Assembly: GCA_036169595.1 (NCBI GenBank)
Contig: CM069766.1
Span: 1-64,000, forward strand
Direction: 5' to 3'
DNA: 64,000 bases
Source: Dictyostelium firmibasis
Lineage: Eukaryota; Evosea; Eumycetozoa; Dictyosteliales; Dictyosteliaceae
The notes under the pieces are model-generated. The model had not been told where the DNA came from. It was given only the letters and a program-made list of their open reading frames with translations, and ran no database searches. Both the position numbers and the translations under genes were made by a program. The first letter of the stretch is position 1. Each line of letters opens with the position of its first letter. This document shows, in pieces, positions 15,640 through 32,840 of this stretch.

Positions 15640-18600
15640 ATGGATATTGATAGCAGATGTGGAGTTTGTAAATTATTAATAAATGATATTGAAAGATATG
15701 TTTCAGACCATACATTTTATCATGTGAAATGTTTTGTTTGTAAAGTGTGTAAATGTGAATTAACCACATGTTTTAAAGGAACAGATGGAAGTCTAATGTG
15801 TAGAGGTTGTGAAATCAAATTGAATGCACCAAAATGTTTTAAATGCTATCTACCAATAGAGTCAGTTTCAGTTGTGGCGCGTAATAAAGAATTTCATAGT
15901 AGTTGTTTTAAATGTTATTCTGTACGTACTATCCACTTACCCTTATTTTTTTTTTTTTTTTGTTATTTTTGTTATTAATTTTTTTATAATCAAAAGTGTG
16001 ATGAAATAATAAAAGGTGGATTTCAATATTCAGAGGAATTTTTTTATTGTTCAAAATGTGATATTATTAAATCGATTCCTCCACTTCAATTAAACATGTA
16101 TAAACCATCAATTATTAGCAATAGCAGTAAATCAATAGCTTCAAAACCAACTAATACATCACCAACAACAACAAATAGTACATCACCAACAAAACTACCA
16201 AATTTAAGTACAGCAACTGTTACTCCACCTTCTTCAACTTATTCAACAACCCAAACATCAATATCACCTAGTTCAAAAACAGGAACAGCAATAGCAACAT
16301 CTACAACAATATTACCTTCTAAAACGCCTCAATTAAAAATCAGTGGTGATAATTTTTTTCCTTTAGTTTTATCACAATCACAATCACAATCACAATCACA
16401 ATCACAATCACAATCACAATCACAATCACAATCACAATCACAATCACAATCACAATCACAATCACAATCACAATCACAATCACAATCACAATCACAATCA
16501 CAACCACAATCGCCACCATCACCACCATCACCATCACCACCACCACCACCACCACCATCACCACCATCATCATTATCATCACCAAATATACTTAATAAAA
16601 GTGGTGATTCATTACAAAATCAATTAAATATTAGTAAAGGTGGTTTTGGGGGAAAATTTGGAAATCAATCACAAAAACCACTAAATACATGCTCTAAATC
16701 CACAATACAACCACAAAACTCACCTAGGGCAAATGGTGATTTGAATGAACAGGACATAAAGCAACAGGTTTTAATATTACAAAAACAAAGCGTCCAACTC
16801 CAAATTCAACAACAATTACAACAACGCCAAATCGAACAATTAAATAAAAATCAAATAGGACTACAAAACCCCTCTCTTACAAAGCAATTTAAACCCCAAT
16901 CCCCTAATTTATCAAATAATGATGGTATAGATTTGTTGGAAACTTCTTCAAATTTGAGCCAATCACCTCTAAACACAGCTGTTGAATTTTCACCTCGACT
17001 TTATAAAACAAAAAACCAGTTTCTGCCACCACCACCAGTCATTAAAGATCAACAACAGTATCTTTCAACCATTACCAATGAACAACTTCCTCTTCCTCCA
17101 CCACCAATAACACCAACAGCATCACCATCATCATCTCTATTGATACATAACCAACCACAATTACCACCGCCACCAATAATCGATCAACCAAATCTATCAA
17201 TTCCACTACCACCACCACTACCACTAACACCACCACCAATACAACAAGAAAACCAAAAGATATTTAAAACAAGACCGAAACCACACCCACTACTACAAAT
17301 TGATCAACCTTTAAATCCAGCAGCACAGACCACAATTGAAATACCACTTCCACTTCTAGCTCAAAAACAACTATTAACACAAAAAAAATCTCCGCCCCTA
17401 TTACCTCAATCTATTCCAATTATTACTTTTCCACCACAGCAATTATTCACAGAACAACAATCACAACAATCACAACAATTACAACAATCACAACAACCAC
17501 ATCAAATATTTTGTATCACAGGGCCAATAATACCAACACCACCACCTCCACCACCAATTTCTAAAATGAAACCATTAAGACCTCAAAAATTTAGAGCACC
17601 AACAAATTACATACCTTCTCTTTCATTACATAGAACCAACAAACTATCAAATTCAACTGAATCACTTGATTCACTTGTTTTGGAAAGTCGCGGTAAGTTA
17701 AACAAATAAAAAAAAAAAAAAAAAAATATATTAATATTTTTTTATTTTATTTTTTAGAAATTGAAAAATATGAACCAATGATTAATGGTAAAACATTGAC
17801 AGAATTATTAAAACATCAAACATTTGATGATATTCTTGGTGAAGTTTTAAGTAAAAAAATTAGTATTTATAAAGAATTATCAAAAGATGATGTAGCTTTT
17901 GGTGATGTTATTGCTGCTGGTGCGAGCGGTAAAGTTTATAAAGGTATTTATAAAGGTAGAGATGTGGCAATTAAAGTTTATAGTTCTGATAATTTTTGTT
18001 TCAATATCAGTGAATTTGATAGAGAAGTTGCAATTATGAGGTATGTTTACAAAAAAAAAAAGTTTGGCTTATATTATTGTTTATTAATTCATTTTATTTA
18101 CTATTATAGTTTAATTGATAGTGATCATCCAAATTTTACAAGATTTTATGGTGCAAATAAACAAAATAAAAAATATTTATTCCATGTTAGTGAATTGGTT
18201 AAAAGCGGTAATTTGAGAGATTTATTATTGGATAAAGCGAAACCATTATTATATTTCACCCAGCTCTCAATAGCATCAGATATCGCAAATGCAATGAAAC
18301 ATTTACATTCAATTGGTGTTATTCATCGTGATTTAAAAAGTTTAAATGTTTTGATCACTGAAGATTACACTGCAAAAGTAATTGATTTCGGTACATCAAG
18401 AAATGTAGATTTAGCAAAACAAATGACATTGAATTTAGGAACATCTTGTTATATGTCACCTGAACTATTTAAAGGTAATGGCTATGATGAAACTTGTGAT
18501 GTCTATGCATTTGGTATCGTTTTATGGGAAATCATTGCAAGAAAGGAACCTTATGAAAATGTTAACTCATGGAGTATACCTGTTATGGTCTCAAAAGGTG

Positions 18601-18758
18601 AAAGACCAACAATTCCTGCTGATTGTCCTTCAGAATATTCAAAACTTATTAAAGCTTGTTGGACCGATAAACCAAAGAAGAGACCTTCTTTTAAAGAAAT
18701 TTGTGAAGTATTAAAAAAAATGTCTGAAAGTTTAACTTTAAAAAGAAATAAAAAATGA
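15640..18758 (+). CDS. LIM-domain TKL-type protein kinase (copy B), 969 aa
   Basis: This is the tandem paralogue of the preceding kinase, with the same four-exon plan and identical intron phases: 15640-15921, 15997-17692, 17758-18040 and 18110-18758. Two LIM domains (residues about 6-115) are clearly diverged from copy A, while the kinase domain (about 700-960, HRD near 825) is almost identical to it. The linker is 300 residues longer and carries a (Gln-Ser) run of about 22 repeats, a Pro-rich segment and several poly-Pro stretches that could bind SH3, WW or EVH1 partners. Intron 3 (18041-18109) is 69 bp, a multiple of three, and has no in-frame stop, so retention would insert 23 residues after the helix-C region. 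I treat it as an intron because copy A has an intron at the same codon with stops. Confidence 0.9.
16369..16503 (+). repeat. CAATCA hexanucleotide array coding (Gln-Ser)n
   Basis: About 22 tandem CAATCA units inside exon 2 of kinase copy B, ending in a Pro-rich segment. There is no counterpart in copy A. The reverse strand opens long Val/Ile frames that are artefacts. Confidence 0.9.
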
Positions 18759-19058
18759 AACCGCTCACGTCCCAGTTTTTAGGTAATAAACAATGTACAA
18801 TAAATAATTTTTTTTTTCCAAATAATTTTATTTTACCGGTTCATCTATAGATCTTCACTAAAAAATGCAAATGAAAAGGGTCACAAGGAAAGTAGTTTAT
18901 TTTTTCTTCAAACTATAAAAAAATCTCAAATCCCGAAATGGATTTTTTTATTAAAAAAAAAAAAACAAACCCATTATTTGGTCAAAAAAATGGGAAGTAG
19001 GTTAAAGAATAATAATAACAATAACAAAAAGTTTCATTTCTATATTACAATTATTCTT
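18759..19058. other. Convergent 3' spacer
   Basis: About 300 bp between the end of kinase copy B and the end of the minus-strand LisH gene. It contains a less biased patch near 18760-18780 just after the stop. No gene is seen. Confidence 0.45.
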
Positions 19059-24153
<5,095 letters not shown>

Positions 24154-25638
24154 TTAAGTGGGTTTAAACATTCTAAACATTGTGCTTAAACCTTGGGCAT
24201 ATGGTCTATGGCCAACTATTTTTGAGTTTTGAGCATTTACAATTACAGTATAAGATTTAGAATCATAGATATATTTAATGAAATAAACAGGAAGGAAAAC
24301 CTTTTGAGAGGCTACACGGGTGAGATTGGTTTCAACGACGATATCTTTGGCAACTCCACCAACACCACAACCAATCTTTATACGATTTTCACAGACTTCT
24401 CTATCCTTTTGAAGGATTTTAGCCTCGACAATCTTTTTCCAAGCGGTAGCTTCATCGGTGAGGAAGGCTAAAGGTTGAATTTTTGGATTGGGGGGTTGTG
24501 ATTGATCGACGGATGGAATGTTATTGATCTCCCAAGTTTGAACTTGAGTTAATAGATCCTTGTCGATTAATTTGGTATTGGCTATGATGGCATGTCTATA
24601 TCTGTTGGAGACTATGTTTACCTTGTGAGTCCAATTGGTAGAGTCAAACTTACCACTTAATTGATGATGATAGATTGGTTGTTGTTGATGATTGGTGGTA
24701 AGGATACTACCAACTCCTGAACTACCAGTGGAAATGTTTGCACTATATTTTGTAGTGGTATGTGCTTCATAGATCCAATAGGGAATGTAGATAGGTTTGA
24801 TATAACGAACCGATTTATTGACTTTGAGATCGGATGGAGCGAACCAAAGTGATGAGATCCAATTTTGAAACAATTGGACACATTGTGATCTTGATATAGT
24901 GAATGGTAAATAAGTTGGTGGATCGGTGTCGTTATCCTTATTGATATGGGTTTCAATGTCGAAATCAGTTGCAATGTGGCTATCGGAATAGATGGTTTTG
25001 TGACCATTCTTTGCGACATGACTACTTTCACATGTCTTACATAGGGATATCGAACAGGTCTCACATTTTCTCGTTACCTTTTTAGAGGTACAATTATCAC
25101 AAAACTTTGGACAAAAAGCGTTGGCGCTTTTCATCTTTTCAACCGCTGTAAATAAAAATGAGTTTACTGGTAATCCATCAACACCTTTTTCCGTTAATTT
25201 TACCTCTGTTCTACAAAATGGACAACAAAATGTTTGTTTTTGTCCAATTACCATATCCTCAATACATGATTTACAAAAATTATGACTACATGGTAATATT
25301 AATGGTCTTTCAAATAATTCATAACAAATTGAACACTTTTTAAAATTGAAAAAAAAAAAAAAAAAACGAAATGATTAATGTTAAAATCAAATTTTAATAT
25401 AATTATTATTATTATTATTATTATTATTATTTTATTGTCGAAAACATACCGTAAAATCTTCTGATAAACCAATAAAAAGCTTTTGAAGTGATTTCGAGCT
25501 TGATCTATAATCTTCATCACCACTGCTATCACTAATATCGGAATCTTTTCTGTTTTTTATAATTGATGTATTACCGCCAGTATTGGTTTTTAACATCATT
25601 AAAATCGATAAGGATGATTGTGTATCTGAATCTATCAT
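24154..25638 (-). CDS. RING and B-box protein with a C-terminal domain like bacterial zinc-ribbon proteins, 456 aa
   Basis: The N-terminus suggests a ubiquitin E3 ligase of TRIM-like design. Minus-strand exons 25450-25638 and 24154-25335 close in frame, the intron (25336-25449) falling just before the first RING cysteine. A C3HC4 RING spans residues 64-107 (CSIC, CSHNFCKSC, CPFC). A B-box-like zinc motif spans 142-175 (CDNC, CETC, CKTCESSH, H). The usual coiled coil is missing. Instead, residues 200-456 form one domain containing FQNWISSLWFAPSDLK and IYIPYWIYEAHTTTKYSA. That pattern resembles an uncharacterised domain I recall from bacterial zinc-ribbon proteins (W....WFAP..L..., Y.PYW..dA.T...Y). 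The first 60 residues are Ser/Asp-rich. The E3 role is inferred from the RING only. Confidence 0.8.
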
Positions 25639-25642
25639 TTTT

Positions 25643-25674
<32 letters not shown>

Positions 25675-26689
25675 TAGGTTGGTTCTTATTATACAGTTGG
25701 GTTTATTTACAATATTTACAAAGTGGAGTTTACTCCTTTTAAAAGTTTTTCTTTTTTTATTTTTTTATTGTTTTTTTTTTTATTTTTTTTATTTTTTTTA
25801 TTTATGCTTTTAACTATGAGGCGATATCGCCTAAAGTTTAATAAACTGTGTGTTTTCTATAATGATTCTGTTTTTAATAAGTATTAATAAAGGATTTTAT
25901 GATGAAAAAAATAGTTTTTTTTTTGGAGAGCTTTGTGATGAAAAAAAGAAAAAAAAAAAACTGTTGTATTTATATAAGAAAAATAGAAAAAAGGTTTAAT
26001 GAAAAATAGATTCAAAATAAGGAAATTAAGTTTTATTTTTTAAATTATTGCAATGGGTTTATTAAAGGTGTTGGAAATTTGAGAAAATATAAAAAAAAAA
26101 AATACTAAGTCCAATATTGAAAAAAAAAAAAAAAAAAAAAATTAAAAAAAAAATTTAAAAAAAAATTAAAAAAAAAATAAAAATTAAATAATTAAAAAAT
26201 TATGACTTTATTTATAATAAAATTAAAAAAAAAAAAAAAAATTTATATCTGACAAATAAAAAAAATATTATATTATATTAATGTAAAATATAAATTAAAA
26301 AATAAAAAATAAGAAAATTAAAAAAAATAAATAAAAAAACAAAAAAAAAAAAAAATAAAATAAAAAAAAAAAAAAAATTAATATTACAAAAAAATTAACT
26401 TTTAATGATTATCATTAAACCACCCGTTAAATGATATTTTTGATTATCTAGACAAACTTATTTTTTTTAATTTTTTTTTATTATTTTTTTTTTAATTAAA
26501 TTTATTTATTTATATTTTTAATTTTTTTTTTTTTTTTAATTTGTTTTTTTATTTTTTTTTTTTTTCCCAAAATAACTTAAACTTTTATTTTTTTTAAAAG
26601 TTTTTTTTTAGGTTTTTTTTTTCTTTTTACCTTTTGAAAATTTTTAATTATCATAAAGTAATACTCCATAACATGAATTTAACCCATTC

Positions 26690-26725
<36 letters not shown>

Positions 26726-27327
26726 GGAGAAAATAAATTTATATTTTTTTTTTAATTGGGATAACAAAATGGATTGGTTTTAAAATCCAAAATGGATTGT
26801 GAATATTATATTTAATTGTTCCATTAAATTTTTTTTTTCTTTTAGAAGTTCAAACAATGAATAGTACTAAGCCAACAGATTTAACAAATATATATAAAAC
26901 AAAAGTAATTATTGGGTTAAATAATGGTACTATCTTGCTAATTTGGATTGAGAAAATTGAATTGATATGACATACTAAATAATTAAAGACGATTAAAATG
27001 TATATAATCTTTTTTTTTTTTTATGAAGTTCAAAAAATGATGAAATTTTAAAAAAAAAAAAAAAAAAAAAAAAGAAAAAAAATGAATTTTTTTTTTAAAA
27101 AAATTTTAAATTTTTTTTTTTTTTTTTATTGTTTTATTTTTGATTGTTCATATTTATAGATATATATTGAATTCATAACTATCAACTCGATATATTTACA
27201 GTAAAGTATTTTAAAATCAAATATTATATACTATATCTTTTTTATTTAAATTCACTTTTTATTTTTTTATTTTTTACCTTTTACCTTCTTTTTTTATTTG
27301 TTAAATTTTATTCTTTTATCTTTTAAA

Positions 27328-27365
<38 letters not shown>

Positions 27366-27986
27366 CACCTTTTTATCTTTTGTCTTTTTTTTTATTTTAT
27401 TTTTTAAATTTTTTTTTTAAAATCACAAAAAATATATAACTCATATCATATAATATCTTATATTAATTTACGTATCTATAGTTATAAAAATTGATTATAT
27501 CTTATAAAGAATAACAATAATATTATCATATACATAAATACATATGTGTATGTTGAAGAATTCTTTTATTAATATAAATCTATATTTATATTAAGATTAA
27601 AATTAACTTACATCCCAAAAAGGATAACAATTTTTTTTTTTTTAACCTTTTTTTTTTTTTTTTATAATTTTTCATAATTTTTTTTTTTTTTTTTTTTTAT
27701 TTTATAAAATTGTTTTTTTATTTTTAATTTGGGTTAAATCATAAACTAATTTTTTTTTTTTTTTTCAAACAATAGTTTTATAAATATTTATCATTTGTGT
27801 GGAAAATAAAACAAAAATAAAAAAAAAAAAATAAAAAAAAAAAAAATAGAAACATACAAATAATATATAATCAATTTAATAAGGTAGGCTTTGTATTATT
27901 TCACTTTTTATTTTATTTTTTCTAAAATCCAAATATTAATTGATTGATTTTTAAAATTGTTACTATTTTTTTAATTCTTAAAAGTG
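25639..27986. other. 2.3-kb divergent intergenic region
   Basis: This is the longest unannotated stretch between two live genes. It is dominated by A and T runs. I note a perfect 14-bp palindrome at 25819-25832 (AGGCGATATCGCCT), a less biased patch at 26840-27000 with a 37-codon open frame, and a possible 5' UTR intron of the coiled-coil gene (about 27885-27984). No RNA gene was recognised. Confidence 0.5.
26857..26970 (+). CDS. Possible 37-aa small ORF or orphan exon
   Basis: In an otherwise homopolymeric region the stretch 26857-26970 is an ATG-to-stop frame with ordinary codon composition (MNSTKPTDLTNIYKTKVII.., ending IEKIELI). It is preceded by a good splice acceptor (TTTTTCTTTTAG, ending near 26845), so it may be an exon or an exon relic. 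No family is recognised. Support is limited to composition and the acceptor. Confidence 0.2.
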   Translation: MNSTKPTDLTNIYKTKVIIGLNNGTILLIWIEKIELI

Positions 27987-30900
27987 ATGATAGGAGCATT
28001 AGTTTTAACATTTGTGGCTTGTGTTGCAGGTTACTTTTTCTATCAATTTTTCGTTGTTAAACCAAAACGTATATTTGATGGGGCTTTAGCCAAACAACAA
28101 AATATACCAACAAATAATACACCAAAACAATCAAAGACTAATAAAAAACAACAACAACCAAATAAACAAACAACCACTCAAAAGAAAAAGAAAGAAGAAC
28201 CATCCAAACCAGTTAAATCACCAGAAACTGTTAAAGTTGAATCACCAAAAGTAGTTGAACCAGCTGTTGTTGAGCCAAAGAAAGCAGTAACAGTTGAACA
28301 ACCAAAAAAAGCAGTAGCAGTTGAGCAACCAAAGAAAGTAACAGTTGAGCAACCAAAGAAAGCAGTAACAGTTGAACAACCAAAGAAAGCAGTAACAGTT
28401 GAACAACCAAAGAAAGCAACAACAGTTGAACAAACATCAAAGAAAGTAGCAGAACAACCAAAGAAAGCTGTTGAAGAGACACCAAAGAAAACAGTTGAAC
28501 AACAACCACCAAAGAAACAACCACAACAAACAGTCAACAAAGTTGAACAATCATCTAAACCAACAATTAAAACCACTACCAATGCTACTACCAATAATAT
28601 TAAAGTAGAGGAACCAACCAATTTTAATGATGGTACATGGAAAACAGTTAAAACAGCACCAACAGAGATGGAAAAAATCTCAACTCTTAAATCTAACATC
28701 AATGAAATTAGAAATCAACTTGAGAAAGAGAGAGAACAATCAAGTATTAGAATCGATTTATTGAATGATGCCCACAAAAAAGAAATTACAAATAAAGATA
28801 ATCTTGAAGCATCATTATTAGAAAAGATAAAGAGATTAGAGCAACAAATCGAATTAAATAAACAACAAAAAACACCAGAATCAACCACCCCAACCAATCA
28901 ATCAGCCAATGATTTACAACAATACAACTATACATTGGGAGGTGGCGCAAATTCAGCCATTCTTAAGAAAGAGATCACAGAATTAAAGAGTGAACTCTCA
29001 AACCTTAAAACAGAGAGAGAGACAATGGTAGAACAACAACAACAACAAATTGTAACACTTCAACAACAGGTATCATCATTCACTGAGAAAGTCAATGATT
29101 TAACCAATGTATTATCACAAAAAGAAACCAAAATTGGAGAGTTAAGCAGAGCCTCAAATGCCCTCACCACCAAAGAAACCGAATTAATTCGTTCATGCCA
29201 AGACGAAAAGAAACGTACAGCTGAATTGACTGAACGTTTAGAGATGTACGAGAAAATGAATAAAAATATCACCGACGAAAAGGATTTCCAAATCGAGAAA
29301 CTTGTTGATCAATTGGAGGCCAAACAATCTGAACAACAAACCACCACCAACACCTTACAAAATGAAATCAATCAATTGAAACAACAACTCAACTCCAATC
29401 AAACCTCTGAATCTCAAGCCTTACAATCAAAGACCACCGAGTTAAATCAATTACAATCAGACTTACAACAACTCAAAGATCAATTAACTTCAAAGGATCA
29501 AGAGTTGTCTGAAAACTCCAATAAATTCCAATCACAACTTCAACAACTTGAACAACAATTACATTCAAAGGATCAAGAGTTACAACAACAAAAGGAGCAA
29601 CAACAATCAAATAGCAACAGTCAATTACAACAACTCAACGATCAATTACATTCAAAAGATCAAGAGTTAAGCTCAAAAGATAGTCTTTTGAAATCGATAG
29701 AAACCGATTTACAACAAACTAAAGAACAACTCTCCGCTAAAGATCAAACTTGTCAATCCAAAGACTCTGAGTTACAATCAAAGACTCTTGAGTTGGAACA
29801 AACCAAACAACAATTACAATCAAAGGATCAAGAATTAATCGATGTTAAATCTCAACTCCAAACCAAGCACTCTGAATCATCCAATAATAACGATCAATTA
29901 CAACAACTCAAAGATCAATTACAATCAAAAGACTCTGATATCTCTTCAAAGGATTCTCAATTGAAATCTCTCGAGTCAGAGTTACAACAAACCAAAGATC
30001 AACTCTCTTCACAATCTTCAACCACCAATTCAGAGTTGCAATCAGTCAAAGATCAATTACAAACCCAAGACACTCAATTAAAATCAAAAGATGACCAATT
30101 ATCCTCAAAAGACTCTCAAATTAAAACAATTGAATCAGAGTTACAATCATTCAAAGATCAATTATCATCAAAAGATGACCAATTATCCTCAAAAGACTCT
30201 CAAATTAAAACAATTGAATCAGAGTTACAATCTATCAAAGATCAATTATCCTCAAAAGACACTGAATTACAATCAACCAAAGATCAATTATCATCAAAAG
30301 ATTCAGAGTTACAATCAACTAAAGATCAATTATCATCTCAATCCTCAACCAATGATCAATTGTCAGCAAAAGATACAGAGTTACTATCAACCAAAGATCA
30401 ATTAACCGCAAAAGATTCAGAGTTACAATCAACTAAAGATCAATTGTCTTCAAAAGATACAGAGTTACAATCAACTAAAGACCAATTATCTTCAAAAGAT
30501 ACAGAGTTACAATCAATCAAAGATCAATTAACTGCTAAAGATTCTGAATTACTCTCAACCAAAGAACAATTATCTTCAAAAGACTCTGAGTTACAATCAA
30601 TCAATGGTCAATTGGCTTCAAAAAATCAAGAGTTACAACAACTCTCCTCCAAACAATCTGATCAAGACTCAAAGGTTTCTCAATTGCAACAAGATTTAGA
30701 AAATAAAAACGCTGAATTCTTATCTGTTACCTATGAAAAACAAACTGAAATCGATCAATTAAAAACTCAAATCCAAGATTTAAATAATACTAATAATATT
30801 ACTGTAACTGAAAATGGTAATGCCAATGGTAATGGTGAAATTAAGGCTGATGATATTCAATCCCTTCAAGATCAAATCGATGAAGGTAAAGCTCGTTATG

Positions 30901-31028
30901 ATGTAATCTCAAATCAAAATAAACAATTACAAGCTTCTCTCTCTGATGCCACTACCAAAAACGAAACCCTTGAAAAACGTTTGGAAGTGACTACAAAATT
31001 ATTGAAAACATTAAGAGAACAAAAATAA
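27987..31028 (+). CDS. Membrane-anchored coiled-coil protein (p180/kinectin-like layout), 1013 aa
   Basis: One hydrophobic segment (residues 1-24) precedes a basic stretch KPKR, suggesting an N-terminal membrane anchor with a cytosolic tail, probably on the ER. Residues 50-200 are Lys/Pro/Gln-rich and contain about eight copies of a 9-10 residue repeat VEQPKKAVT. From residue 230 to the end the protein is predicted coiled coil, first irregular and then a long tract of degenerate 14-residue units of the type SKDSELQSTKDQL (about 29,450-30,600). The layout of anchor, basic repeat region and long coiled coil is that of ribosome receptor p180 and kinectin, but this is layout similarity only. The first ATG is 27987. 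Sequence just upstream looks like the end of a 5' UTR intron (AATTCTTAAAAG). Confidence 0.75.
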   Translation: MIGALVLTFVACVAGYFFYQFFVVKPKRIFDGALAKQQNIPTNNTPKQSKTNKKQQQPNKQTTTQKKKKEEPSKPVKSPETVKVESPKVVEPAVVEPKKAVTVEQPKKAVAVEQPKKVTVEQPKKAVTVEQPKKAVTVEQPKKATTVEQTSKKVAEQPKKAVEETPKKTVEQQPPKKQPQQTVNKVEQSSKPTIKTTTNATTNNIKVEEPTNFNDGTWKTVKTAPTEMEKISTLKSNINEIRNQLEKEREQSSIRIDLLNDAHKKEITNKDNLEASLLEKIKRLEQQIELNKQQKTPESTTPTNQSANDLQQYNYTLGGGANSAILKKEITELKSELSNLKTERETMVEQQQQQIVTLQQQVSSFTEKVNDLTNVLSQKETKIGELSRASNALTTKETELIRSCQDEKKRTAELTERLEMYEKMNKNITDEKDFQIEKLVDQLEAKQSEQQTTTNTLQNEINQLKQQLNSNQTSESQALQSKTTELNQLQSDLQQLKDQLTSKDQELSENSNKFQSQLQQLEQQLHSKDQELQQQKEQQQSNSNSQLQQLNDQLHSKDQELSSKDSLLKSIETDLQQTKEQLSAKDQTCQSKDSELQSKTLELEQTKQQLQSKDQELIDVKSQLQTKHSESSNNNDQLQQLKDQLQSKDSDISSKDSQLKSLESELQQTKDQLSSQSSTTNSELQSVKDQLQTQDTQLKSKDDQLSSKDSQIKTIESELQSFKDQLSSKDDQLSSKDSQIKTIESELQSIKDQLSSKDTELQSTKDQLSSKDSELQSTKDQLSSQSSTNDQLSAKDTELLSTKDQLTAKDSELQSTKDQLSSKDTELQSTKDQLSSKDTELQSIKDQLTAKDSELLSTKEQLSSKDSELQSINGQLASKNQELQQLSSKQSDQDSKVSQLQQDLENKNAEFLSVTYEKQTEIDQLKTQIQDLNNTNNITVTENGNANGNGEIKADDIQSLQDQIDEGKARYDVISNQNKQLQASLSDATTKNETLEKRLEVTTKLLKTLREQK

Positions 31029-31702
31029 AAAAATAATAATAAAAAAAAAATAATAATATATAAAAAAAAAAAAAAATTAATATAATAAATAAAAAAAAAA
31101 ACTTTAAAAAAAAAAAAAAGATAAATATTGATGTGAGTCTGGTTTGAATTTTTTTGGAAAATGTTCCTAAAATAAAAATATGTTGTGCCAATGTAAAAAA
31201 AATTAATTTTAAATATTTTTCTTAAAAATAATTTATTTAACAAACTATCAAATACATTCAAACACCAAAAAAAAAATTATTTCTATTTAGGATATAAATC
31301 TTTCATTACGTTTTCTTTATTTAACAAGATTTTATTACTAATTTTTTTTTTTTTTTTACCTTTTTTTTATTTTTATTTTTTTTTTTTTTTTAAAAAAAAA
31401 AAAAATATTACCCCAATCTAATAACTATAAAAGGGAAATTTATATTTTTTTTTTTTAAAAAAAAAACAAAAATCTAATTTCTTGAAAGGCCAAGGTTGTT
31501 TTTAAAAAAATATAATTTCTTTAATCTTATTTTAAAAATCTTTCAACGATAATTAATATATATCTATTGTAAAATAATTAAAATTTTTTTTTTTTTTGTT
31601 AAATAATTTTAAAAAAGAATGATAATAAATTTTAATTTTTAAATTGATTGAAAAAAAAAAAAAATTATATTTTAATGTATATATAATAATAAAAAAATAA
31701 AG
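31029..31702. other. Intergenic spacer
   Basis: Homopolymer-rich, about 670 bp, between two plus-strand genes. No further exon is seen. Confidence 0.5.
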
Positions 31703-32797
31703 ATGAAAATTATTATATTAATTTTAATTGTTTTAATAAATTTTAATGTATTATTATGTCAACATATAAAAAATCACTCAAAAGTAAATACTCCAATCAA
31801 AATCAATAACGAAATTTTTCAAGAGGGGAAAAAATTGACATTTGGAGGATATCAAAATTATGACTATTATTTTTTAATTAAACATTTAACAACCAAAACT
31901 CCATATTATCAATCGAATCATTTTACTGAGAATGATAATCTTTTACAAGATCCGCCAAAACAATGTAAATTAATTTCAATTGATTTTTTAGGTCGTCACG
32001 GTTCAAGAATGCCAGAGGTGGATGTTATTAAAAAAATGAATAAATTGCAAAAACAAATTTCAATAATTAAAGATTTCATTCAAGGTGATGGAGAGTTTGG
32101 TTGGTTAAAAAATTATACTGTTCCATATAAAAGTGAAATTGCAGGAAATTTATTGACTCAAGGCCAACTCGAACATTATAATCTCTCAAAGAGATTATTA
32201 AAAAAATATCCAAATTATTTTGGTAATTATAAACCTCAAACCACAAAGATTTTATCAACTGTTGTATCTCGTACTGGTGTTAGTGCTTCATCATTTTCAT
32301 ATGGATTGTTTGAAGGAACTGGAATTTTAGGTAATAATTTTCAACCAGTTCACATAGAAACCTCAACACTTGATAAAGATATTTTACTCAGTTTTTTTTT
32401 AAATTGTAATAAATACAAAGGTTATTTACAAGACAAATCAATTGAAGATAGCGAAAGAGAAATTTGGAAAAAAATGAAATATCCATCGATTGGAAGAGAA
32501 ATTAAAAAAAGATTAGGAGTTCCATCAGATGTTGATTGGCAGCTATCAAATTCAATGGTTAATACAGTGTTTTTATCTTGTGTTTATGATACTGCCATTG
32601 GAAATGTAACAAATCGTTGGTGTAACCTTTTGAATAAACAAAATATCTTAGATTTAGAATATTCAAAGGATTTGGATGATTATTGGTTAAGTGGATATGG
32701 TAATAAAATAAATTATGAAATTTCATCATCATTATTAAAAGATATTTTCAATCATTTTGATTCCATAATTGATTCAATTGATTCAAATGAAAATAAC

Positions 32798-32840
<43 letters not shown>

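Noticed and set aside
17778-18758. Uninterrupted kinase frame in copy B that reads through intron 3
   Set aside because: Copy A has an intron at the identical codon, the ends match GTATGT..ATAG, and the extra residues (YVYKKKKFG..) do not fit a kinase domain. Kept as an intron.
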